DNA of 64,000 bases from CANJDH01 sp031430015 (GTDB lineage: Bacteria > Pseudomonadota > Gammaproteobacteria > Burkholderiales > JAEUOS01), in contig JANPAR010000124.1 of NCBI GenBank assembly GCA_031430015.1, positions 1 through 64,000 on the forward strand, in the 5' to 3' direction. Below the pieces are notes generated by a model. That model saw nothing but the letters and a program-made list of their open reading frames with translations. It was not told the origin of the DNA and did not search any database. This document shows positions 8,568-17,172 of the stretch, one piece after another. The stretch's first letter is position 1. Each line of letters starts with the position of its first letter. A program made the position numbers and the translations under genes.

Positions 8568-8660
8568 GCTGATGACGGGAGCGGGGTGATAGCGCGAACG
8601 GTGGGTAGGTGAACGTGCGTTGACGGCAGACGCTGCTGGCCATCTGCCGCGTTGCCTGTT

Positions 8661-9557
8661 CTAGCGCAAACGCTTCAAGCGCTCCGCACCGGTCTTGGCC
8701 GCATCACTCTGCGGATAGCGCTTGATCAACTCTTCAATCGCGGCGCGTGCCGACTTGATGTCTTTGAGTTCGGTGTGGGCCGACGAAATATTGAGCAAGG
8801 CATCGGGCGCTTTCGCGTCCTCCGGCCACACCTCGACCACGCGCCGCTGCGCGGTGATGGCAGTTTTGTAATCGCGCAGGGCAAAAGCGGAATTGCCGAT
8901 CCAGTATTGGGCCGAGGGCGCGAGCTGGCTGTTCGGATAGCTGCGCAAAAACCCGCCGAACGCATCGATCGCACCCTTGAAGTTGCTGGTCTTGACCAGA
9001 TTCAGGCCCGCCTCATAAGCCTTTTGCTCTTCAGCAGTAGGGGGCTTTGGCGGCGCGCCCGGCGTTGGTGGCGGTGGCGGCTCGATCTTGCGCACACGCG
9101 CGTCAAGGTCTGTATAGAAATCCTTCTGGCGTTTCTGTGCATTGTCGATATCGTTGGACAGCACTTCGATCTGGCCGCGCAATTTGGCGATCTCGCCTTT
9201 GAGCGAGTCAATCTGCTGCGTGAGATCAATCAACACCTTGGCTTGCTGATCGGTACGCGTATCGAGACGCTTCTCGATTTGCTCTACGCGTGCAGCGTCG
9301 GCTGCGCGTTTGGCTTCGGCCTGCGCTTCGATCTGCGAGGCGCGCTTGTAAATCTCTTCGTCTTTGAACAGTTGTGCGTGCGCTGGCGCGCCGGAAAGCA
9401 GCAGGACTGCGGCGCACGTGATGGCCGTGACGACGGAGATGACCGGGTTTGCCGGCGCGGCCAGTGCCTTTGCCAAACAATCGGGAGGCGCACCCAAAGC
9501 CGCTCTGGGAGCGGTTTTTGGCGGCATGGCCGGCTGCAGTGGTGACATCGCGTTCAT
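8661..9557 (-). CDS. cpoB: Cell division coordinator CpoB (YbgF), Tol-Pal system protein
   Basis: About 298 residues, exported to the periplasm. There is a signal-peptide core (AITCAAVLLLSGAPAHA), an N-terminal coiled coil that trimerises in E. coli CpoB, a proline-rich linker (PPPPPTPGAPPKPP) and C-terminal TPR repeats (AYEAGLNLVKTSNFKGAIDAF onward). CpoB links outer-membrane constriction by Tol-Pal to septal peptidoglycan synthesis by PBP1B. It is the last tol gene here, 18 bases after pal. The region before the signal core is unusually long, and bases 9501-9530 within it are a REP-like sequence nearly identical to one inside lnt. ATG 9557 is used; 9548 and 9527 are alternatives, and 9527 would exclude the REP. 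Confidence 0.9.
   Translation of the reverse strand: MNAMSPLQPAMPPKTAPRAALGAPPDCLAKALAAPANPVISVVTAITCAAVLLLSGAPAHAQLFKDEEIYKRASQIEAQAEAKRAADAARVEQIEKRLDTRTDQQAKVLIDLTQQIDSLKGEIAKLRGQIEVLSNDIDNAQKRQKDFYTDLDARVRKIEPPPPPTPGAPPKPPTAEEQKAYEAGLNLVKTSNFKGAIDAFGGFLRSYPNSQLAPSAQYWIGNSAFALRDYKTAITAQRRVVEVWPEDAKAPDALLNISSAHTELKDIKSARAAIEELIKRYPQSDAAKTGAERLKRLR
9501..9530. repeat. REP-like sequence inside the cpoB leader, shared with lnt
   Basis: Thirty bases starting CGCTCTGGGAGCGG match 26 of 30 positions with 33383-33412 inside lnt. A weaker relative (AGCCGCTCTGGCAGCAGG) is at 17834-17851 in an intergenic gap. Here it encodes part of the N-terminal region preceding the CpoB signal core. Confidence 0.65.
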
Positions 9558-9575
9558 GGCCACGATTTTACCGTC

Positions 9576-10112
9576 TTACCTTGGATAGGTAATGTCGCTG
9601 CGGCGGTTTTCTTTCCACGCATTCTCATCGTGACCCGGGTTCTTCGGCTTCTCTTCGCCCAGGCTCACCGCTTCAATTTGTGATTCCTTCGCACCTTCAG
9701 TGACGAGCAGTTTTTTCACGGCCTCGGCGCGCTTCTGCCCAAGCGACAGGTTGTACTCACGACTGCCACGCTCGTCAGTGTTGCCTTGTACCGAGACGCG
9801 CTGACCGGGATTCTTTTTGATGTAGTCGGCGTGGCGGCGCACCAGTGGAATCTGCTTGTCATCGACGGTGTATTGGTCGAGGTCAAAGTAGATACTGAAC
9901 TCATTGAGCGGGTTGAATGCATCCGCTGCTGGCGGAGTCACGTTGGGTACTGTGGCTGGCGTTGCAGTCTGAGGGGTTGTTTGCGCCGGGGTTTGCGCGG
10001 GTGCTGCGTCCCTCGTTGTTACCGGCTCCTGCGACGGCGGCGTTGAAGAGCAGGCAGCGAGAGCGAAGGCGGCGGCAGTGGTAATGACGTTTAGTGCGAT
10101 GCGCATGTTCAT
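9576..10112 (-). CDS. pal: Peptidoglycan-associated lipoprotein Pal
   Basis: A 178-residue outer-membrane lipoprotein. The lipobox is LAAC followed by SS, so Cys21 or so would be acylated after cleavage by signal peptidase II. A Thr/Pro/Ala-rich linker precedes an OmpA-like domain with the peptidoglycan-binding segment GNTDERGSREYNLSLGQKRA. Pal binds diaminopimelate of peptidoglycan and TolB, and with TolQRA pulls the outer membrane inward at division. The ATG at 10112 has GGAGAGCC just upstream. The gene sits between tolB and cpoB in the normal order. Confidence 0.97.
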   Translation of the reverse strand: MNMRIALNVITTAAAFALAACSSTPPSQEPVTTRDAAPAQTPAQTTPQTATPATVPNVTPPAADAFNPLNEFSIYFDLDQYTVDDKQIPLVRRHADYIKKNPGQRVSVQGNTDERGSREYNLSLGQKRAEAVKKLLVTEGAKESQIEAVSLGEEKPKNPGHDENAWKENRRSDITYPR

Positions 10113-10178
10113 GTGGCTCTCCGGTTGAAATGAAACAAGGAAACTAAAGCATGGACAACAAAAAAACGGCTGAAACCA

Positions 10179-11471
10179 TTACTTGTTATACGGCCCCCAG
10201 GCCGGTTCACGCGCATCGGCAGCGGTAACACTGATGCGTTGCTTGGTCTGTCCGTCGGCAGAGACTGTAGCCAGAATGCCGCGCCCGCCGATGTCGGTGG
10301 CGTAGAGCAGCATGCGGCCGTTGGGGGCGAAGCTGGGGCTTTCATCTTTGTCGGTGTCGGTAATCACGCGCTCCTGCTGACCGGGTGCGGTCAGGTCCAG
10401 CGTAGACAGGCGGAAAACGCCATTGGTTCGCGCAACGAAGGCCAAGGTTTTCCCATCCGGGCTAACCCTTGGGCTGACGTTGTAGGTGCCGCGAAAGGTG
10501 ATGCGCCGCGCCTCGCCGCCGCTGCCGGCCATGCGGTAAATCTGCGGGCTGCCGCCGCGATCCGAGGTGAAATAGATCGAGCCGTCGGGCGCGAACCACG
10601 GCTCGGTGTCGATGCCCCCGGAGTTGGTGATGCGCCGTGCCTCGCCGCCGCTGGCGGGGATCGAATAAATCTGCGTGCCACCCGAGAGGGTGAGCGCAAT
10701 CGCCAGCGTGTTGCCATCGGGCGACCAGGCCGGCGCGCTATTGCTGCCGCGAAAGTTGCCGACCAACGTGCGCTTGCTGGTGTAAATCTCGTGCACCCAA
10801 ATCTGCGGTTTGCGATTCTCGAACGATACGTAGGCGAGCTTGTCGCCGCCGGGGGACCAGCGCGGCGAGATGATCGGCTCGCGCGAGGTGAGGGCTGATT
10901 GCTCGTTCTGGCCGTCACTGTCGGCGACGATCAGATCGAATCGTGCCCCCGCTTTTTTTACATAAGCTATCTTGGTGTTGAAGAAGCCCTTTTCGCCGGT
11001 GATCTTCTCGTAGATGTCGTCGGCGATGCGGTGCCCGGTGACGCGCGCCTGTGCGGGTGCCAAGGTGTAGGAGAAGCCGCCTAGCTCGGCCTGCTTGGCC
11101 ACATCGACGATGCTGACGCGCGCCGTGAAGCGGCCATCGGCGGTGGGGGTCACGCGGCCAAACGCGAGGTAGCCTGCGCCGCGCGCGGTCCAGTCGGCCA
11201 TGCGCACCTGCGACGCTTCGGCGGGCACCGGCAGGTTGGACGCATCGATCATCTTGAACAAGCCGCTTCGCGCGAGGTCATCACGCACGATTTGCGCGAT
11301 GGCGTGTGGCAGGGCCGCTTCGCCGGGGAGGTTGGTGATGGCAATCGGGTACTGCTGCGAACCGGGCGTGACTGGACCGAGCACAGCCTGCGCGTGCACG
11401 AGGCAGGCGCCGCAGCTTAACAGCGTCAGCGCGAGCCGGCGGACAATCGACAAAGCGGAAAAGGCGTTCAT
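10179..11471 (-). CDS. tolB: Tol-Pal system periplasmic protein TolB
   Basis: A 430-residue periplasmic protein. An N-terminal signal peptide (SIVRRLALTLLSCGACLVHAQ) is followed by the TolB N-domain and a six-bladed beta-propeller visible as repeated SPDG-type blades (SPRWSPGGDKLAYVSFE, SAPAWSPDGNTLAI, TEPWFAPDGSIYFTSDRGG, SPRVSPDGKTLAF, SPSFAPNGRMLLYAT). TolB switches between TolA and Pal partners. Its ATG overlaps the tolA stop by four bases (ATGA), so translation is probably coupled. Confidence 0.97.
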   Translation of the reverse strand: MNAFSALSIVRRLALTLLSCGACLVHAQAVLGPVTPGSQQYPIAITNLPGEAALPHAIAQIVRDDLARSGLFKMIDASNLPVPAEASQVRMADWTARGAGYLAFGRVTPTADGRFTARVSIVDVAKQAELGGFSYTLAPAQARVTGHRIADDIYEKITGEKGFFNTKIAYVKKAGARFDLIVADSDGQNEQSALTSREPIISPRWSPGGDKLAYVSFENRKPQIWVHEIYTSKRTLVGNFRGSNSAPAWSPDGNTLAIALTLSGGTQIYSIPASGGEARRITNSGGIDTEPWFAPDGSIYFTSDRGGSPQIYRMAGSGGEARRITFRGTYNVSPRVSPDGKTLAFVARTNGVFRLSTLDLTAPGQQERVITDTDKDESPSFAPNGRMLLYATDIGGRGILATVSADGQTKQRISVTAADAREPAWGPYNK

Positions 11472-12202
11472 GTTTTCTTCGGCCTCATGGGGATTTCAAT
11501 GGTTCGGGGAATGTCTACCTTGTCGCTCGCTGGCGGCGGCAAGGGGGAAGAGTTTTCGATGGCGCGCTGCGCCGCCGCGTCAAAGCCGGCGTTGCCGCTT
11601 GACTTGAGCAAGCGCACACTGAGGATGTTCAGGCTTTGCGCCAGCGTGATTTCAAACCGCACTTCGAGATTGGGGCTGACGCTGGAGCCGTCGAATACAA
11701 AGCGGCGCTCGATGTGGCTATTGACCGCGCGCAGCCAGTTCTGGTTCTGGGTGGCGCTGCTGTTGGCGGCGGATGCGCTCTTGCTAATCTCGCTCTGTGC
11801 TTTGCTGCGCATCTCTTCGGCGGCGGCTTGGCGTGCCATTTCTGCTGCGGCGGAGGGGGCTTTCTCCACCTTTGGTGGTGGCTTTACCTCGGGCTTTTTC
11901 TTCTCGATCTTTTCAGCAATATCGGGTTTGACCACCGGCGCGGGTGGTTCGGGCGGCTGCACCGCCTTCGGTGGCTCGACCGGCGCCTCGACTTTTGGCG
12001 CCGGTGCCTGCACTGGAATTGTTTGCGGCGGCGTCCACAATTCTGCTGAATAAATCTCCGGCGGCGCGCTTTGCCAGCGAATCCCGAAATACAAAAATCC
12101 GAACAGCACGCAGTGCACCACCGCCGCCAGCACAAACGCGCGCAGCGCACCGGCGTTGCCGGCACCGGGTGCGTAGGGCAGGTTGAGGGTGGCGGTGCTC
12201 AT
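11468..12202 (-). CDS. tolA: Cell envelope protein TolA
   Basis: A 244-residue bitopic inner-membrane protein: one N-terminal transmembrane helix (AFVLAAVVHCVLFGFLYFGIRW), a proline- and lysine-rich stalk (residues ~60-130, EKKKPEVKPPPKVEK), and a C-terminal TolA/TonB-like domain (VRFEITLAQSLNILSVRLLKSSGNAGFDAAAQRAI). It is short compared with E. coli TolA, with a Pro-rich rather than long Ala-rich helical stalk, as in other betaproteobacteria. It transmits TolQR proton-motive energy to TolB-Pal. A 115-base gap separates it from tolR; no gene is visible in that gap. Confidence 0.93.
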   Translation of the reverse strand: MSTATLNLPYAPGAGNAGALRAFVLAAVVHCVLFGFLYFGIRWQSAPPEIYSAELWTPPQTIPVQAPAPKVEAPVEPPKAVQPPEPPAPVVKPDIAEKIEKKKPEVKPPPKVEKAPSAAAEMARQAAAEEMRSKAQSEISKSASAANSSATQNQNWLRAVNSHIERRFVFDGSSVSPNLEVRFEITLAQSLNILSVRLLKSSGNAGFDAAAQRAIENSSPLPPPASDKVDIPRTIEIPMRPKKT

Positions 12203-12317
12203 GCCGATGCGCTGGGTTGCGCGAGGAAGGGCGCGGTGACGAAGCTAAAAGCCAGTGCGTTCGCCGCTGTATCGCCGAGCCGGCAATGGCATTTCATGCG
12301 TGCGCCTGTGGCGGGCG

Positions 12318-12764
12318 TCACTTGCCCGCCGGTTTGACGGAAAGGCCAATGCGCTTGACATCGGCCTTTTGCAATTCGTCCATCACCGAGAGCACGGCTT
12401 CGTACTTGACGTTTTTGTCGGCCGAGATCACCACAGGGATGTCAGACTTCTCGGTCTGCCGTGCCTTCGCATATTTGACAATTTCGGCGCGGTCTGCCGC
12501 CTTTTCGACTTGCGCCGCGCCGCGTTCGCGAAGGCGCAGATTGCCGTTATCAGTGATGATGATCTCAATTGGTTGTACCGGCGCGTTCGATGACTTGGCC
12601 ACCGAGGGCAACTCGATCTGCCCCGGAGTCACCAGAGGCGCCGTGACCATGAAGATCACCAGTAGCACCAGCATCACGTCGATGTAGGGCACCACGTTGA
12701 TTTCGTTCATCATGCGCCGGCGCGAATTGCGCATGCCGCCGCCCCGGTTGGTCACGCCGGCCAC
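12318..12764 (-). CDS. tolR: Protein TolR (ExbD family)
   Basis: A 148-residue inner-membrane protein with one N-terminal transmembrane helix (INVVPYIDVMLVLLVIFMV) whose Asp is the conserved proton-path residue, and a periplasmic ExbD/TolR domain (LRERGAAQVEKAADRAEIV). With TolQ it forms the proton-driven stator that energises TolA. The start is GTG at 12764, two bases after the tolQ stop; the next ATG (12734) would remove residues (AGVTNRGGG) that look conserved in relatives. The gene belongs to the tolQRAB-pal-cpoB operon. Confidence 0.95.
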   Translation of the reverse strand: MAGVTNRGGGMRNSRRRMMNEINVVPYIDVMLVLLVIFMVTAPLVTPGQIELPSVAKSSNAPVQPIEIIITDNGNLRLRERGAAQVEKAADRAEIVKYAKARQTEKSDIPVVISADKNVKYEAVLSVMDELQKADVKRIGLSVKPAGK

Positions 12765-12766
12765 GG

Positions 12767-13444
12767 CTAGCGCGCCTGCCGCTGCAAAATGTTCGAGAAC
12801 TCTTCAATGAAGCTCTCGAAGCGGTTGGCGAGGCGGTCAATGTCGTGCGAATAGCGGTTGTAGGCAACCACCGCCGGGATCGCGGCAAACAGACCGATCG
12901 CAGTGGCCACAAGTGCTTCGGCAATGCCGGGCGCCACATTGGCTAGCGTGGCCTGCTGCACGTTGGCGAGACCGCGGAACGAATTCATGATGCCCCACAC
13001 CGTGCCGAACAGGCCGACGTAGGGCGATACCGAGCCGGCGGAGGCGAGAAACGCCAGATGGGATTCGAGAAAATCCATCTCGCGCTGGTAGGCCGCGCGC
13101 ATGGCGCGCCGCGCCCCTTCGAGTTGAATCGCGGTGTCGGCGCGTTGTGATGCTTTCAACTTTGAATACTCGCGCATGCCCGCTTCAAAAATGCGCTCCA
13201 GGCTGCCCGCGCCATGACGGTCATTGGCCGCCGATTGATACAGCGCATTGAGGTCGCTGCCGCTCCAGAAATCGCGTTCGAACTGCTCGGTCTGCTGCGC
13301 CGCTTTTTTAAGCACAAACCATTTGCGAAAGATGTAAGTCCAGCTCATCAGCGACACGATCAGCAGGAGCGTCATGACGGCCTGTACCGGCACGCTGGCG
13401 CCGGTGATGAGCGAGAGAATCGAGAGATCTTGGGTGACGGTCAT
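12767..13444 (-). CDS. tolQ: Protein TolQ (MotA/TolQ/ExbB proton channel family)
   Basis: A 225-residue inner-membrane protein with three transmembrane segments (residues ~15-37, and the pair in AFLASAGSVSPYVGLFGTVWGIMNSF and VAPGIAEALVATAIGLFAAIPAVVAYN). The GLFGTVWGI and ALVATAIGLFAAIPA signatures are typical of the family. TolQ pentamers surround TolR and convert proton flow into motion of TolA. It is the first gene of the tol operon here; ybgC, commonly the first gene elsewhere, is absent and an RnfD-like gene takes the upstream position. Confidence 0.97.
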   Translation of the reverse strand: MTVTQDLSILSLITGASVPVQAVMTLLLIVSLMSWTYIFRKWFVLKKAAQQTEQFERDFWSGSDLNALYQSAANDRHGAGSLERIFEAGMREYSKLKASQRADTAIQLEGARRAMRAAYQREMDFLESHLAFLASAGSVSPYVGLFGTVWGIMNSFRGLANVQQATLANVAPGIAEALVATAIGLFAAIPAVVAYNRYSHDIDRLANRFESFIEEFSNILQRQAR

Positions 13445-13491
13445 GGACGAATTTTAACCGAGGGGGTGACCGGTTTTGCGCGCAATCGGGG

Positions 13492-14478
13492 TCAATTCTG
13501 ACTCAATTCCGGGCGCAACGGCGATTGATCTGAGCGCACTGCATCAGTCTTGACGGGAGCAGAGGCATCGCTCCACACATGTTTCGGGCCGGCAAAAAAG
13601 TGGTCGAGCAGCGGCACCAGCGGCACCAGCAAAAACAGCGCCCACACCGGCCCGGCCGGTTGGTAGAGCAGCATCTGCCATGCCCATGCCAGCACCGCTA
13701 CCGTGACGGCGTGAAACACCCGCGCGCCGGTGTGGTTGGGCGTGGTCATCGGGTCGGAGATCATGAAAAACGTGAACAGCAGCAGCGCGCCGTTTTGCAA
13801 CTGGTGCATTACCAGCGTGCCGATGCGCGCGGGCGGCACGTCGATCCACCACAGGCGCAAGGCCACCAACCCGAGGAAGGTGCAGAGGAATATCCAGCTC
13901 GTATCGACGCGCCGTGCACGTTGCGTCACGATGCTCCCCAAGGCAATGAACAACAAGGCCGCCGCCAGATCATTGCCCCACTGTCCGGGTGAGATCCAGG
14001 TCCCGGGTAGCAAGGTGATGGCGATGATGACGCCCAGGTTGGCCGGATTGAACAAATGTTTGCCGCGCCAGCGTAGCGTGAATTTGGCGGACATCACCAA
14101 GACGGCGCACAGCGGATGCACCCATAGCGAATCGGCGCGCAGCAGGATCGACAGGCCAAAGCAGGTGATCAGCGCCGAGAGCAGGCCGATATTTTTGAGA
14201 GCGAGATGACGTACCCACCATGCCTGCGCCGCGAGGCCGGCGGCGAAGGTCAACGCCATCTGCTGCCAGTGCAGGCTGAAGTCGCGCAGCAGCACGCCGA
14301 AGGTTAGCAAGGTGGCGAGAAACGCGATCTGGAATACACGGGCATCGAGTGTGGTGAAGGGCTTTTTCGCCAGTGCCACAGATCCAAGAAGCGCATGGAT
14401 AGACGTTCCCGGGACGGTAATGCCCTGAAAACCTTGGTGGGAAAGGCTTTCAGCGCTATGGGCAATATGGTTTTTCAT
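13492..14478 (-). CDS. RnfD/NqrB-like membrane protein
   Basis: A 328-residue protein with about nine or ten hydrophobic helices. It resembles RnfD/NqrB: a KHLFNPANLGV segment in the membrane core and ISDPMTTPNHTGARVFHA near the C-terminal half, equivalent to the family DP..TP..GR motif. I do not see the (S/G)AT-type sequence that carries covalent FMN in RnfD/NqrB. No other rnf genes are present. The next gene upstream encodes a secreted DUF2330 protein, suggesting a two-gene system of unknown function. The first ~20 residues come partly from a REP-like sequence (14425-14453). A GAGGAG site precedes the ATG at 14478. Confidence 0.75.
   Translation of the reverse strand: MKNHIAHSAESLSHQGFQGITVPGTSIHALLGSVALAKKPFTTLDARVFQIAFLATLLTFGVLLRDFSLHWQQMALTFAAGLAAQAWWVRHLALKNIGLLSALITCFGLSILLRADSLWVHPLCAVLVMSAKFTLRWRGKHLFNPANLGVIIAITLLPGTWISPGQWGNDLAAALLFIALGSIVTQRARRVDTSWIFLCTFLGLVALRLWWIDVPPARIGTLVMHQLQNGALLLFTFFMISDPMTTPNHTGARVFHAVTVAVLAWAWQMLLYQPAGPVWALFLLVPLVPLLDHFFAGPKHVWSDASAPVKTDAVRSDQSPLRPELSQN
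14425..14453. repeat. REP-like hairpin inside the 5' end of the RnfD-like gene
   Basis: CTGAAAACCTTGGTGGG is followed by AAAGGCTTTCAG, giving an imperfect hairpin. The core CCTTGGTGGGA is the same as in the intergenic copies at 45535 and 52203. It encodes part of the N-terminal residues (AESLSHQGFQG) of the RnfD-like protein, before the first membrane helix. Confidence 0.55.
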
Positions 14479-14540
14479 GGCGCTCGCTCCTCACGCGATC
14501 TGGTTCGCAACAGTCATGGCAGCCATGACCGTCATGGAGT

Positions 14541-15935
14541 TCAGGGCGCGACATTGAACAGGCGCTGCCAGCCATCCGGCTCGCGCCGCGTAATGCCGTA
14601 GCTGTTGCGCACCTGGCCAATGTCCCAGCCGGTGAGCGAAGCCAGCGTCTGGGCTTCCTTCTCCTTGCGCGCAGTGACTTGCGCGAGGTAGGCCGGCGCT
14701 GCGGGGCATGCATTGGGCGCCACCTTGGCCGCATGGCGCAGCACGTAGCGCGTTTGATAGTTCTGCCGATCGCCAGTCTCGTGGAACATCAGGTCTTCGG
14801 GGAAGGTCTCCGGGGTGTAGCGCAGATGCAGGCGTGTCACCATCACCGGACGTGCATCCGGGTCGCCGCGAAACGCGCGGCGCGCGCCGTTGGCACTGGC
14901 AACACTGCCATCGCCACCTTCAGCCTTGATCCAGTCCACGCCAAGGTTGCGCAACTCTTGCGCAGACAGCGGGTTGGCCGCGCACGGGTCGCACCAGCTC
15001 ATGTCCCAGAAATATTCGGTAAACACCACGCGGTATTGCTCGCGCGCGGCTTGCGTCTGGAACATGGTTTTGTAGAACGCCGCGAAGTCCTGTTTGCTGT
15101 CGGTCTTGACGTAGGTCGGAATGTCGATGTCCGCCGGCAGTTTCACGGTGCGGTAGTTGGTGGTCTCGACCCGGCCCTTCGGCGTCAGCATCCACACCAC
15201 GAGGTCCTGCGGCCCCTTGGCATTAACCATCCCCAGGCGAATCGGCAGCATGAATTTTTCGCTCTTGAACGAGAATGCGAGCGGACTCAGAAAGCTGGAA
15301 CCGGTCTTGGCCTGCTCTGCCAGATTGACCTTGGCGACGAAAAATTTCATGCCCTGGCGGATGTAGGGCGCGAGCGCTTTGGACGCGCCTTGGGGAATGC
15401 GGTAGCCGCTTTGCGTGAGCCAGGTTTCGAGGCCGTCGGATTCTTTTGCGCCGAGGATCACGATGTCGTAAGCACCGACAGTGTATTCGGCTTCGATGGT
15501 GACGCCGAGTTTGCGCGCAGAGTCTTCGCGGGCCATGGCTTTGCCCAGTGCAGCCGCTGCGGGTGCCATCTGCATTCTCATTTCGGCGATGCGCGGCGTG
15601 CAGGGGTCAGGGTCGAAATACTCCGCCAACCGCGGCGCGGAGTAGGCATCAAGCCGGTCGAACAGGGCCTTGTAGGGGGTGCGCACCTGCTCCTTCTTTA
15701 ATACCTCTGGCACCGGCACCACCAGCGCGAACTCCTTCAAATCACCCTGATAGTCGTTGAGCATGTTGATGGTGGTACGGTCACCGTCGCGCACCATCAC
15801 CACCTTGGACGCTTCGTTGAACAGGCTTGCGTCGGCCTTGCCGACGTAGAAACCGCAGAATGCAACTGCTGGCGTCGCTGCGGAAAGCAATAGTGAGAGC
15901 GCAGCAAGTTTGCGAATCAAGGCTGAGGCAGGCAT
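14541..15935 (-). CDS. Secreted DUF2330 domain-containing protein
   Basis: A 464-residue exported protein. The start at 15935 has GGAG eight bases upstream and begins a typical signal peptide (IRKLAALSLLLSAATPAVA) cut before FCGFYV. The mature protein matches DUF2330 (FCGFYVGKADASLFNEASKVVMVRDG; MLNDYQGDLKEFALVVPVP). Cysteine pairs occur in DPDPC and CDPCAANPLS. Members are found in Proteobacteria and Myxococcota, and no biochemical role is known to me. It is 62 bases upstream of, and in the same direction as, the RnfD-like gene, so the two are probably co-expressed. Confidence 0.8.
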   Translation of the reverse strand: MPASALIRKLAALSLLLSAATPAVAFCGFYVGKADASLFNEASKVVMVRDGDRTTINMLNDYQGDLKEFALVVPVPEVLKKEQVRTPYKALFDRLDAYSAPRLAEYFDPDPCTPRIAEMRMQMAPAAAALGKAMAREDSARKLGVTIEAEYTVGAYDIVILGAKESDGLETWLTQSGYRIPQGASKALAPYIRQGMKFFVAKVNLAEQAKTGSSFLSPLAFSFKSEKFMLPIRLGMVNAKGPQDLVVWMLTPKGRVETTNYRTVKLPADIDIPTYVKTDSKQDFAAFYKTMFQTQAAREQYRVVFTEYFWDMSWCDPCAANPLSAQELRNLGVDWIKAEGGDGSVASANGARRAFRGDPDARPVMVTRLHLRYTPETFPEDLMFHETGDRQNYQTRYVLRHAAKVAPNACPAAPAYLAQVTARKEKEAQTLASLTGWDIGQVRNSYGITRREPDGWQRLFNVAP

Positions 15936-16077
15936 GGATGGTTCTCCAGGATGGAATGGCTCGTTGGCACAATAGACGTGCAGGCGGATCAAAAGTTTCG
16001 TCGAAGGCGGGTGGACCACGCACGGGCACCACCCTCCTGCCTGCAAACGAAACCGTTGCGCCAACGGGGTTAAGCCG

Positions 16078-17151
16078 TCAAAACAAATCCTGCGTCGGTG
16101 GCGCCGCCGGCGGCGTGATGCCGAAGTGGCGGTAGGCGAGCACGGTGGCGACGCGCCCGCGCGGGGTGCGCTGCAGATAGCCCTGCTGGATCAGATAGGG
16201 CTCGAGCACGTCTTCAATCGTGTCCGGCTCTTCGCCGATCGCGGCGGCGACGTTGTCGAGGCCGACCGGCCCGCCGGCGAATTTTTCGATAATCGCAGCG
16301 AGCAGTTTGCGGTCCATCATGTCCAGGCCGATGGCATCGACATCGAGCATCTTGAGGGCGCTGTCGGCAATGGCCTTGCTCACCGTGCCGTCGGCGCGCA
16401 CCTCGGCGTAGTCGCGCACGCGGCGCAACAGACGGTTGGCGATGCGCGGCGTGCCGCGCGAACGGCGCGCCACTTCGAGTGCACCGTCGTCGCTGGTCTC
16501 GACCTTGAGCAGTGTCGCCGAGCGTCTGACAATGCGCGTCAATTCTTCCGGCGAATAAAACTCCAGGCGCTCGACGATGCCGAAGCGGTCGCGTAAGGGA
16601 TTGGTGAGCATGCCGGCGCGCGTGGTCGCGCCGATCAGCGTGAAGGGTTGCAAATCGAGCTTGACCGAACGCGCCGCCGGCCCCTCGCCAATCATGATGT
16701 CGATTTTGTAGTCCTCAAGCGCCGGATACAAAATCTCCTCGACCACGGGTGAGAGGCGGTGAATCTCGTCGATGAACAGCACGTCGTTGGCTTCGAGATT
16801 GGTCAACAGCGCGGCGAGATCCCCGGCGCGCTCCAGCACAGGGCCGGAGGTCTGGCGCAAATTGACGCCCATCTCGTGCGCGATGATGTGCGCCAACGTG
16901 GTTTTGCCCAGACCCGGCGGGCCGAACAGCAGCACGTGATCCAGCGCTTCCTTGCGCTTGCGCGAAGCCTCGATAAAGATCGACAACTTCTCGCGCACCT
17001 TTTCCTGGCCGATGTATTCATCAAGCATCTTCGGGCGCAGCGCGCGCTCGAAGGCTTCTTCCTGCTTCGACACCGGCGCGGCCGAGATGATGCGGTCGGC
17101 GGCCATGGCGGGGCTTGCGAGTGAAGTGAGGCGGTCGGGTTCAATGGCCAT
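16078..17151 (-). CDS. ruvB: Holliday junction branch migration ATPase RuvB
   Basis: A 357-residue AAA+ motor. Walker A is GPPGLGKTTLAH, Walker B is LFIDEIHRLSP, sensor 1 is IGATTRAGMLT, and the arginine-finger region is NPLRDRFG. The C-terminal winged helix contains TPRGRVATVLAYRHFG. RuvB hexamers pull DNA through the RuvA-bound Holliday junction during recombinational repair. The N-terminal ~20 residues before ISAAPVSKQEEAFERALRPK are variable. It follows ruvA by 21 bases in the ruvC-ruvA-ruvB order. Confidence 0.98.
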   Translation of the reverse strand: MAIEPDRLTSLASPAMAADRIISAAPVSKQEEAFERALRPKMLDEYIGQEKVREKLSIFIEASRKRKEALDHVLLFGPPGLGKTTLAHIIAHEMGVNLRQTSGPVLERAGDLAALLTNLEANDVLFIDEIHRLSPVVEEILYPALEDYKIDIMIGEGPAARSVKLDLQPFTLIGATTRAGMLTNPLRDRFGIVERLEFYSPEELTRIVRRSATLLKVETSDDGALEVARRSRGTPRIANRLLRRVRDYAEVRADGTVSKAIADSALKMLDVDAIGLDMMDRKLLAAIIEKFAGGPVGLDNVAAAIGEEPDTIEDVLEPYLIQQGYLQRTPRGRVATVLAYRHFGITPPAAPPTQDLF

Positions 17152-17172
17152 GGTTGATCGCGCGCGCCAGGG

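Noticed and set aside
13492..14478. Complete Rnf or Nqr complex
   Set aside because: Only a D/B-like subunit is present; no NADH-binding, ferredoxin-like or other membrane subunits are nearby.
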